This document shows, piece by piece, positions 1 through 5,160 of a stretch of DNA of 6,947 nucleotides (within the stretch, counting starts at the first letter, position 1; every line of letters begins with the position of its first letter). The notes beneath the pieces were generated by a model. That model had not been told where the DNA came from. It ran no database searches and worked only from the letters and a program-made list of their open reading frames with translations. This stretch comes from Rubrobacteraceae bacterium (lineage in GTDB: Bacteria; Actinomycetota; Rubrobacteria; Rubrobacterales; Rubrobacteraceae): positions 1 through 6,947 of the forward strand of contig JAJNDJ010000034.1 in assembly GCA_021156345.1 (NCBI GenBank). The letters are read 5' to 3'. Made by a program: the position numbers and the translations under genes.

Positions 1-1
1 G

Positions 2-235
2 CCTGCCGACTACCGTTCTTCCGACGAGGTGAGCAGGACGTTCTGCCAGAGTTGTGGCACCTCGCTCACCTACAGACACGACGAGGATCCTGGCTCCATA
101 GACGTGACTACCGCGAGCCTGGACCGCCCTGAGGAGTTCCCTCCCACACGCCATATTTGGCTGGAAGACAAACTCGCCTGGGAGGGTGTCGACGACGGTC
201 TACCCCTGTTCGAGCAGGGCGGCCCGCCGGATTAG
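2..235 (+). CDS. GFA (CENP-V/GFA) family protein, C-terminal fragment
   Basis: This is the 3' end of a gene that begins before the window. The reading frame is open from base 2, reads PADYRSSDEVSRTFCQSCGT, and ends at a TAG at 233-235. The GTG at 29 lies inside the conserved domain, so it is unlikely to be the true start. A Y-R-S-S segment, then F-C-x-x-C-G-T and an L-T-Y segment, matches the second half of the GFA/CENP-V zinc fold, where this CxxC supplies zinc ligands. The following part (I-D-V-T-T-A-S-L-D, then a stretch ending in H-I-W) is also typical of the family C-terminus. Family members are small cytoplasmic zinc proteins. The name 'glutathione-dependent formaldehyde-activating' comes from one founding member and should not be read as a proven activity here. 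The next gene starts 33 bp downstream on the same strand, so co-transcription is possible. Confidence 0.85.
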   Translation, partial: PADYRSSDEVSRTFCQSCGTSLTYRHDEDPGSIDVTTASLDRPEEFPPTRHIWLEDKLAWEGVDDGLPLFEQGGPPD

Positions 236-256
236 CATTGTAAAGGCGATCTCTAC

Positions 257-262
257 GGAGGT
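257..262 (+). promoter_or_regulatory. Ribosome binding site of the LarA-family gene
   Basis: GGAGGT lies six bases before the GTG at 269. It is a near-perfect Shine-Dalgarno sequence at normal spacing and fixes the GTG as the start. No clear promoter is visible in the 33-bp gap after the GFA-family gene, which supports read-through transcription. Confidence 0.75.
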
Positions 263-268
263 GAGGCA

Positions 269-1555
269 GTGCAGACAGAGAACCCCGTCTACGAAGAGAT
301 ACAGGAGATCCTACGCGCGATCGAACTCCCCAGCGTCGCGCTCGTCGGGCAGCGGATAGATTCTCCGCCGGCGCTCACGAACATCAGGGATGGCGTCCGC
401 GAGGCGCTGAACTCCGTAGAGCTACCTTCTGGATCTGTGGCCATTGGCGTAGGGAGCAGGGGGGTAGCCAGGATAGGGGAGGTAGTCGCGGCACTGGTCG
501 AGGCGCTGAAGGAGTCAGGCGCCGAGCCCTTCATAGTCCCCGCGATGGGGAGCCACGGCGCCTCGACCGCGGAGGGCCAGGCAGAGGTTCTGGGCCATCT
601 CGGCGTGAGCGAGGAGAAGGTCGGGTGTCCTGTGCGGGCGACGATGGAGAGCGTGAGGCTCGGGGAGACGCCCTCGGGCGTAGCAGTCTACATGGACCGT
701 AACGCTTACGAGGCCGACTCGGTCGTCGTGGTCAACAGGGTCAAGCCCCACACGGCGTTCAGGGGAACCGTCGAGAGCGGGCCGACGAAGATGCTGGCCA
801 TCGGGTTGGGCAAGCAGCGGGGGGCGCACTCAATTCACTCCGCGGGCTGGGAGAACATCCACCAGACTATCCCCGAAGCAGCCCGCGTCGCCGTCGAGAG
901 CGGCAAAGTCGCCTTCGGCCTCGCCACCGTCGAGAACGCCGAAGAAGAGCCATGCAAGATAGTCGCGATCCCCGCCGGGGAGCTGGAGGAGGCGGAGGCG
1001 CCGCTCCTCGAGGAGGCGAAGCGCAACCTGGCGCGGCTGCCTTTCGATGAGATCGACGTTCTCGTGGTAGATGAGATCGGGAAGAACATCTCGGGCGACG
1101 GCGCCGACCCTAACGTCACGGGCCGCTACCCGACGACCGCTGCCTCGGGCGGCCCTTCGGTGGAGCGCATGGTCTACCTCGGCCTGACAGAGGAGACCGG
1201 CGGCAACGCAAACGGCCTCGGCATGGCAGACGTCGTCACCGAGCGCCTCGCCGGCTCGATGGACCGTCCCTCTACTTACATGAACGCCCTCACCTCGACC
1301 ACGCCAGCCCCGGTCAAGACGCCCATGGTCATGCCAACGGATGAGATGGCGGTCGCCGCAGCCCTCACCATGTGCGCAGGCGTCACCCCCCCCGAAGCCA
1401 GGCTCGTTCGCATAGAGAATACCCTCAAGCTAGGGAGGATCTGGGTATCGGAGGCGCTGATTGGCGAGATCGAGAACAAAGATCGGTTGGAGATCCTCGA
1501 AGACCCCCAACCGATGCGCTTCGACGAAGGCGAGATCATACCCAGGGGCGCATAG
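269..1555 (+). CDS. LarA-family (lactate racemase superfamily, DUF2088) protein
   Basis: A complete 428-residue protein of the lactate racemase superfamily. LarA uses a nickel-pincer nucleotide (NPN) bound to a lysine to racemise lactate by hydride transfer. Homologues act on other alpha-hydroxy acids or epimerise sugar acids. Visible landmarks are A-M-G-S-H96-G-A, V-K-P-H161-T-A-F-R-G, E-S-G-P-T-K174-M-L followed by G-L-G-K, and G-A-H187-S-I-H190. By order and spacing these correspond to LarA His108, His174, Lys184 (the cofactor attachment site) and His200, with H190 the better-spaced match to the last. The length matches the family (about 420-430). There is no signal peptide or membrane segment, so it should be cytoplasmic. 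No LarB, LarC or LarE cofactor-maturation gene lies in the window. The convergent IclR-type gene begins about 100 bp past the stop. The family is secure; the substrate, and whether NPN is bound, are open. Confidence 0.9.
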   Translation: MQTENPVYEEIQEILRAIELPSVALVGQRIDSPPALTNIRDGVREALNSVELPSGSVAIGVGSRGVARIGEVVAALVEALKESGAEPFIVPAMGSHGASTAEGQAEVLGHLGVSEEKVGCPVRATMESVRLGETPSGVAVYMDRNAYEADSVVVVNRVKPHTAFRGTVESGPTKMLAIGLGKQRGAHSIHSAGWENIHQTIPEAARVAVESGKVAFGLATVENAEEEPCKIVAIPAGELEEAEAPLLEEAKRNLARLPFDEIDVLVVDEIGKNISGDGADPNVTGRYPTTAASGGPSVERMVYLGLTEETGGNANGLGMADVVTERLAGSMDRPSTYMNALTSTTPAPVKTPMVMPTDEMAVAAALTMCAGVTPPEARLVRIENTLKLGRIWVSEALIGEIENKDRLEILEDPQPMRFDEGEIIPRGA

Positions 1556-1658
1556 CATTCCAGGTATCAGGTCTTGGACGGTCTACGCGCAACTTACCAG
1601 CCATCGTAACCACTGACGTTGTCCCATTTCCGGTAGTCGAGAGCCTCAGCTGCTCGGT
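1556..1658. other. Convergent intergenic region, LarA-family gene and iclR-type gene
   Basis: This 103-bp gap separates two genes that end facing each other. I see only a weak interrupted inverted repeat near 1638-1656 (CGAG and CTCG arms), with no T-tract on either strand. No intrinsic terminator can be called. Confidence 0.5.
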
Positions 1659-2432
1659 TCAGCCCTGGAACCCCAGGCACCGGGAGATCTCGGTGGCGGC
1701 CCGTTTGGATAGTTCGCCGATCTCGGGGAGAGCATCGGGGGGCAGACGGAAGGCCGGGCCCGACACGCTCACCGCACCGACGACCGCGCCGTCGGCGCGG
1801 CGAATCGGCGCCCCGACCGCGTTCAACCCCATCTCCAGTTCCTCGACGGTATAGCCGTATCCTTCATCCCGAATCTTTCTCGTATGGTCTTTCAGGTTCG
1901 CCGGATCAAAGATAGTGTTCTCGGTAAAGCGCTCCAGCGGTCCTTCCAGAATGCGGAGTAGTTGATCTTCTGGCATGTACGCCAGAAAGATCTTCCCCGC
2001 GGCAGTGGCGTGCAACGGCGTGTGACGTCCCGTCCAGTCGACGCCGAGGGCGGACGCCCGCGAGATGCTCTGGTGAATGACAACAGCATCATCACCTTCC
2101 AGAACAGCGATGGTGACAGTCTCCCTTGTACGCTCGCTCAATGGCTCGCAGACTGGCCTGGCGCAGCGAAGGATGTCGAGGTCGGCCCTCACCGTCCTCG
2201 CTAGTAGCACCAGCCCGAAGCCCAGTCTATACTTCTCGGTCGCCGCGTCCTGCTCGACCAGCCCCCGGTCTCTCAACGTCGTGAGCAGCCGGTACGCGGT
2301 GGACTTGTGGATCTCGAGCTCCCTGGAGACCTCGGTTACGCCCGACCACCCGCGGCGCGACAAGAACTCCATAACGGAGACGGCCCGGTCTACCGACTGT
2401 ACCGTGGGACTCCTACGTACTACGGCGCACAT
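1659..2432 (-). CDS. IclR-family transcriptional regulator
   Basis: A 257-residue regulator of the usual IclR length. Residues 11-72 form the winged helix-turn-helix (V-Q-S-V-D-R-A-V at the start; recognition helix around I-H-K-S-T-A-Y-R-L-L-T-T-L; wing ending E-K-Y-R-L-G). Residues 85-255 are the effector-binding domain, with the signature stretch T-P-L-H-A-T-A-A-G-K (138-147), D-E-G-Y-G-Y (189-194) and a conserved end. IclR proteins are cytoplasmic dimers or tetramers that sense small, often aromatic or hydroxy-acid, metabolites. I chose the ATG at 2432, 12 residues before V-Q-S-V-D-R-A, with a modest AGGA nine bases upstream. The frame stays open to a GTG at 2564, but those 44 extra residues look non-domain. 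The gene is divergent from the first EamA transporter, the likeliest target besides itself, and convergent with the LarA homologue. The ligand is unknown. Confidence 0.9.
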   Translation of the reverse strand: MCAVVRRSPTVQSVDRAVSVMEFLSRRGWSGVTEVSRELEIHKSTAYRLLTTLRDRGLVEQDAATEKYRLGFGLVLLARTVRADLDILRCARPVCEPLSERTRETVTIAVLEGDDAVVIHQSISRASALGVDWTGRHTPLHATAAGKIFLAYMPEDQLLRILEGPLERFTENTIFDPANLKDHTRKIRDEGYGYTVEELEMGLNAVGAPIRRADGAVVGAVSVSGPAFRLPPDALPEIGELSKRAATEISRCLGFQG

Positions 2433-2481
2433 AAGCGCAGATCCTACACTACCTTCTGTATCCCGGCTCGGTCCACCCGGC

Positions 2482-2505
2482 GCTTGGAGACCCCGCGCTC
2501 CACGC
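2482..2505. promoter_or_regulatory. Inverted repeat, candidate regulator-binding site
   Basis: GCTTGGAG, an eight-base spacer, then CTCCACGC: seven of eight arm positions are complementary, with a perfect TGGAG/CTCCA core. It lies 50 bp upstream of the iclR-type start codon and about 105 bp before the EamA transporter start, inside the divergent region. Its place next to an IclR-type gene makes it a candidate operator. No T-tract follows, so it is not a terminator. The assignment is inference. Confidence 0.35.
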
Positions 2506-2563
2506 CCGCCTCGCGCCCGTGCCTCCCTTACCACCGTTGTGTGTAAGATGGTTAGCAGAGACA

Positions 2564-2592
2564 CCGAGAGCGCCGTGAAAGCGCGGTCTCGG
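2564..2592 (+). promoter_or_regulatory. Hairpin just upstream of the first EamA gene's ribosome binding site
   Basis: CCGAGA (2564-2569) pairs with TCTCGG (2587-2592), and GCGC (2570-2573) pairs with GCGC (2581-2584). This gives ten base pairs with a two-base GG bulge and a seven-base loop, CGTGAAA. A -10-like TAAGAT lies at 2544-2549 with no good -35. If transcription starts near 2556, the hairpin would sit at the very 5' end of the transporter mRNA, four to seven bases before the Shine-Dalgarno. It could stabilise the mRNA or modulate initiation. No function is proven. Confidence 0.4.
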
Positions 2593-2598
2593 GTTGGT

Positions 2599-2606
2599 GA
2601 GGAGGG
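2599..2606 (+). promoter_or_regulatory. Ribosome binding site of the first EamA transporter
   Basis: GAGGAGGG ends three bases before the ATG at 2610. It fixes that ATG in preference to the in-frame ATG at 2622, which would lie about 15 bases from the site. Confidence 0.7.
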
Positions 2607-2609
2607 TTC

Positions 2610-3485
2610 ATGGGCTCGCGGATGGACGCAAGGCTCTCGATCGCGGTGGTGGCTGCGGTCTTCTTCGCGGCCTCGGCTTTCCCTGGTATCTCTGCCGGCC
2701 TCGAGGGCTACTCACCGGGGCACCTCGCCCTGTTGCGTTTCCTGGTGGCTTCTTTCGGACTCGCCATTTACGCTGTGTTTTCGGGGATACGCCCGCCGGC
2801 AGCGAGGGACCTGCCGGCGGTGGCCCTGGCTGGCTTTCTGGCCTTCAGCGCTTACAACGTGCTATTGGGCTACGGGCAGACGAGCGTTCCAGCGGGGACG
2901 GCGAGCCTCTTGATCGCCTCGATCCCGGCCTTCACAGCACTTTGGGCGGTAGCGTTCCTCGAGGAACGGCTCGGGGTGAGAGGGTGGGCGGGGATTGTGG
3001 TTAGCTTTCTGGGAGTAGCCCTGATCTCCTTCGGCAAAGGAGAAGGATTCGGTGCTGATCCCGGCGCCCTCCTGGTGCTGCTCGCCGCCCTCTCTGCCAG
3101 CGGCTACTTCGCCATGCAAAAGCCGTACCTGCAGAGGTACGGGGCCTTCGAGTTCACCTCTTACGCCATCTGGGCAGGGACGCTCTTTTTGCTGCCGTTC
3201 TCGCCGGGACTCCTAGAACAGGCGAGGCAAGCAACGTTGGAGCCAACACTGGCCGCTGTATACCTGGCGATCTCCACTCCGCTCTCCTACGCCACCGCCG
3301 CCTATGCTTTCTCTAGATTACCGGCCTCGAGAGCAGTCACCTTGGAGTCACTGATCCCACCGGCGGCGATCCTCATCGCCTATCTCTGGCTAGGGGAGGT
3401 GCCTTCCATCCTGTCCCTGGCCGGCGGGGCAGTGGCGATTCTAGGCGTGGTATTGGTCAACACGCGGGTCGAGAAGAAAGAGTAG
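2610..3485 (+). CDS. EamA/DMT-family transporter (first copy)
   Basis: A 291-residue integral membrane protein of the drug/metabolite transporter superfamily, built as two EamA repeats of five helices each. Hydrophobic segments lie at about residues 9-27, 37-58, 70-88, 95-116, 125-142, 151-169, 180-198, 212-234, 243-260 and 266-284. Typical features are the early A-S-A-F-P-G-I helix, the L-L-R-F segment, an F-L-E-E-R-L loop at the end of helix 4, and the matching L-W-L-G-E loop in the second half. The protein ends with a charged R-V-E-K-K-E tail, as expected on the cytoplasmic side. Characterised members mostly export amino acids or related metabolites, but substrate cannot be inferred from family. 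The gene is divergent from the IclR-type regulator and convergent with the TetR-type gene. The second EamA transporter downstream is only distantly similar by eye, so it does not look like a recent duplicate. Confidence 0.88.
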   Translation: MGSRMDARLSIAVVAAVFFAASAFPGISAGLEGYSPGHLALLRFLVASFGLAIYAVFSGIRPPAARDLPAVALAGFLAFSAYNVLLGYGQTSVPAGTASLLIASIPAFTALWAVAFLEERLGVRGWAGIVVSFLGVALISFGKGEGFGADPGALLVLLAALSASGYFAMQKPYLQRYGAFEFTSYAIWAGTLFLLPFSPGLLEQARQATLEPTLAAVYLAISTPLSYATAAYAFSRLPASRAVTLESLIPPAAILIAYLWLGEVPSILSLAGGAVAILGVVLVNTRVEKKE

Positions 3486-3535
3486 GGACGGAAAACCGGG
3501 TGAGCGGGACGGACGGCACCTGGTCCACTCCCTTC
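3486..3535. other. Convergent intergenic region, first EamA gene and tetR-type gene
   Basis: This 50-bp gap contains one weak inverted repeat: ACCGGGT at 3495-3501 can pair with ACCTGGT at 3518-3524 in RNA through one G-U pair, with a 16-base loop. There is no T-tract. It does not meet the usual form of an intrinsic terminator. Confidence 0.4.
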
Positions 3536-4123
3536 CTACTGGAGGTCGGCGACGAGAAGTGCGGCGATCTGCCTTGCCTTTTGTGCAGCGTCTTCGGCCA
3601 TCCCCAACGAGAAGGCGACGGTGGCTCCCTCGTGGAGGATCACAAGCCTCTCTGCCAGGTCCTCCGGATTCTCGGCGCCACCCTCGGCAGCAAGCTCAGC
3701 CAGGTATCCTCGCATCCATGCCTTCTGCTCCATCACCACCACCCGAGCGGGATGGTCGGCGTGTGGTAGCTCCGCCGCGGCGTTCACGAATCCGCAACCC
3801 CTAGGGTTCTCGCGTTCCATCCACTCCGCGAGGGCATCGAAAGTAGAGAGCAATCGCTCCCTCACAGTGCCTCCTCGACGCTCCACGACGCCCAGCAACC
3901 ACGACCGCCACCGCTCGTCCCGCGCGCGCAGATAGGCGGCGATCAGCCTGTCCTTGGAGCCGTACTTCTCGTAGAGGGTTTTCTTGGTGACGTCAGCCTC
4001 CGCAGCTATGGCGTCGACCCCCACAGCCCTTATGCCTTCCCGGTAGAACATCTCAGAGGCGGCCCGCAGTATGCGATCCGCCGCCGGCGTTTTCGAACGT
4101 CCCACTCTACTCGCGCGTCCCAT
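3536..4123 (-). CDS. TetR-family transcriptional regulator
   Basis: A 195-residue regulator of normal TetR length. The N-terminal helix-turn-helix covers about residues 13-60: I-L-R-A-A-S-E-M-F-Y-R-E-G-I-R-A-V-G-V-D, then the recognition segment D-V-T-K-K-T-L-Y-E-K-Y-G-S-K-D-R-L-I (44-61). The ligand domain has the C-G-F-V-N-A-A-A-E stretch (110-118) and a D-H-P-A segment, seen in a common subgroup of this family. The ATG at 4123 is preceded by AAGGTGG with an eight-base spacer. An open frame continues to a TTG at 4171 but runs through the promoter, so I rejected it. The gene is divergent from the second EamA transporter, and two near-identical sites lie between them. The simplest reading is a local repressor of itself and the transporter, released by a small molecule that the transporter may export. 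The ligand is unknown. Confidence 0.9.
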   Translation of the reverse strand: MGRASRVGRSKTPAADRILRAASEMFYREGIRAVGVDAIAAEADVTKKTLYEKYGSKDRLIAAYLRARDERWRSWLLGVVERRGGTVRERLLSTFDALAEWMERENPRGCGFVNAAAELPHADHPARVVVMEQKAWMRGYLAELAAEGGAENPEDLAERLVILHEGATVAFSLGMAEDAAQKARQIAALLVADLQ

Positions 4124-4131
4124 GTACACAT

Positions 4132-4138
4132 CCACCTT
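4132..4138 (-). promoter_or_regulatory. Ribosome binding site of the tetR-type gene
   Basis: On the minus strand this reads AAGGTGG, eight bases before the ATG at 4123. It decides that start over the upstream TTG at 4171. Confidence 0.65.
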
Positions 4139-4161
4139 CGTCCTGTGGTAGTTCCTCACAA

Positions 4162-4170
4162 AGTATACCA
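4162..4170 (-). promoter_or_regulatory. Extended -10 promoter element for the tetR-type gene
   Basis: On the minus strand the sequence is TGGTATACT, an extended -10 (TGN followed by TATACT). No good -35 lies at 16-19 bp, as often occurs with extended -10 promoters. It predicts a start near 4155 and a leader of about 30 bases. Operator-like site 1 overlaps it. Confidence 0.5.
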
Positions 4171-4184
4171 ACCTGTATGTTTAC
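4164..4184. promoter_or_regulatory. Operator-like site 1 (tetR/EamA divergent region)
   Basis: This 21-bp site matches the site at 4206-4226 at 18 of 21 positions, including the unbroken GTATGTTTAC at 4175-4184. It also contains most of an inverted repeat, CCTGTA-TGTT-TACAGG (4172-4187). It covers most of the tetR -10 and the -35 of the second EamA gene, so a bound repressor would block both. Binding by the adjacent TetR-type protein is inferred. Confidence 0.6.
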
Positions 4185-4208
4185 AGGCCAGATTCACTCT
4201 GTTACTAT
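4180..4208 (+). promoter_or_regulatory. Sigma-70-type promoter of the second EamA transporter
   Basis: TTTACA at 4180-4185 and TACTAT at 4203-4208 are separated by exactly 17 bp, the optimal spacing for a housekeeping promoter. The predicted start is near 4215, inside operator-like site 2. This is the best promoter in the window, in a notably AT-rich patch. Confidence 0.6.
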
Positions 4209-4226
4209 ACATACCAGTATGTTTAC
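4206..4226. promoter_or_regulatory. Operator-like site 2 (tetR/EamA divergent region)
   Basis: The second copy of the 21-bp site. It contains a perfect short palindrome, ACATAC-CA-GTATGT (4209-4222), the compact form expected for a TetR dimer. It is offset 42 bp from site 1, about four helical turns, so both sites face the same side of the DNA. It overlaps the predicted transcription start of the transporter. Confidence 0.62.
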
Positions 4227-4268
4227 TAATGGGAAGGGACAACTACGCGATTGGAGCGCGGTAACTTC

Positions 4269-5150
4269 ATGAGTGCTGGGATCGGCAAGCGCCGCCATCT
4301 TACCGAGGCCGGCTTCGTGGTGATGTGGAGTTCGGGCTTCATAGGCGCGAGTCTTGGCACGCCTGAGGCCGGTACGCCGACGCTTATGGTCTGGAGGTTC
4401 CTGCTCGCTGCGGGGCTGCTTCTGGTAGGCATCCTCCTGCTCCGACGGCGATGGCCTGGACTGAGGGAGATAGCCGTGCAGGGTGTTGTGGGGTTACTCG
4501 CCCAGGGCGTATACCTGACGGGTGTGGTCGGGGCTGTGGAGTTTGGCGTCACCGCGGGCACCACGGCTCTCATCGCGGCCCTCCAACCCCTCCTGGCCGC
4601 TGCGCTCGCTGGTCCCGTGTTGGGCGAGCGCGTAGACAGGCGGCAGTGGGCAGGACTGGCCGTTGGCCTCGTCGGGGTCGCGCTGGTGGTTGGCGGCGAT
4701 GTACGGGTTGCCGAGGCGCCGCTGTGGGCCTACGCCATGCCTTTTGCCGGGATGGCTGGCCTGGTGGCGGCCACGCTGGTGGAGCGAAGGGAGTATCTTC
4801 GCGGGAGCGGCCTCGAGACGCCGATGGACGTGGTGCTTGGGATCCAATGCACCGCAAGCGCCCTGTTGTTCGCCGCGCTGGCACCGTTCTGGGGTGGGCT
4901 GCAGCCGGCGGGCGGGTTGCTCTTCTGGGGTGCTGTCGCCTGGTTCGTCGTGTTCTCCACGTTCGGGGGTTACGGCTTCTATTGGCTGAACCTGAAGTTG
5001 AGCAGCGTGGCCAGGGTGAGCAGCCTCATCTACCTCACACCCCCGACCACCATGGTCTGGGCCTACCTTATGTTCGGAGAGCGTGTTGGTCTGCTCGCTG
5101 TTGTCGGGCTCGTGATCTGCTCCGGCGGCGTCCTGTTGGCGAGAGGCTAG
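4269..5150 (+). CDS. EamA/DMT-family transporter (second copy)
   Basis: A 293-residue DMT-superfamily membrane protein with two EamA repeats and about ten hydrophobic helices, running from residue 13 to residue 291. The first helix carries W-S-S-G-F-I-G-A, a common start of this subgroup. G-T-T-A-L-I-A-A-L-Q-P-L-L forms helix 4, followed by the L-G-E-R-V loop. The second repeat ends with S-L-I-Y-L-T-P-P-T-T, the M-F-G-E-R-V loop and a last helix. The role is probably export of a small metabolite; the substrate is unknown. I prefer the ATG at 4269, although GGAG at 4253-4256 is rather far (12 bases). A TTG at 4251 would add six residues and has no better site. The TetR-type gene is divergent, and the promoter between them is covered by paired operator-like sites, so control by that regulator is likely. 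The stop lies 7 bp from the stop of the convergent oxidase gene. Confidence 0.88.
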   Translation: MSAGIGKRRHLTEAGFVVMWSSGFIGASLGTPEAGTPTLMVWRFLLAAGLLLVGILLLRRRWPGLREIAVQGVVGLLAQGVYLTGVVGAVEFGVTAGTTALIAALQPLLAAALAGPVLGERVDRRQWAGLAVGLVGVALVVGGDVRVAEAPLWAYAMPFAGMAGLVAATLVERREYLRGSGLETPMDVVLGIQCTASALLFAALAPFWGGLQPAGGLLFWGAVAWFVVFSTFGGYGFYWLNLKLSSVARVSSLIYLTPPTTMVWAYLMFGERVGLLAVVGLVICSGGVLLARG

Positions 5151-5160
5151 CCCGCGGCTA
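5148..5160. repeat. Palindrome joining the stop codons of two convergent genes
   Basis: TAGCC-CGC-GGCTA is a perfect inverted repeat with five-base arms. Its outer three bases on each side are the TAG stops of the transporter (plus strand) and the oxidase (minus strand). The stem is short and no T-tract follows on either strand, so a standard intrinsic terminator is not supported. Confidence 0.5.

Noticed and set aside
1386..1393. C8 run in the LarA-family gene and C7 run at 6361-6367 in the oxidase gene as phase-variation tracts
   Set aside because: Both frames are intact and both runs encode ordinary or conserved residues (Pro codons; the GxGxxG glycines). Short runs like these are expected at this GC content.
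2433..2564. N-terminal extension of the IclR-type protein to a GTG at 2564
   Set aside because: The added 44 residues are Arg/Gly/Ala-rich with no family similarity and would overlap the candidate operator and the divergent leader region. The ATG at 2432 gives the normal length.
2077..2913. Long plus-strand open frame opposite the IclR-type gene
   Set aside because: It is a shadow of high-GC codon use: low-complexity Ser/Arg composition, no domain, and it crosses two well-supported genes.
3495..3524. Intrinsic terminator between the first EamA gene and the tetR-type gene
   Set aside because: The stem is only seven pairs including one G-U, with a 16-base loop and no T-tract.
4124..4171. N-terminal extension of the TetR-type protein to a TTG at 4171
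   Set aside because: It runs through the extended -10 and operator site 1. The ATG at 4123 has a good ribosome binding site.
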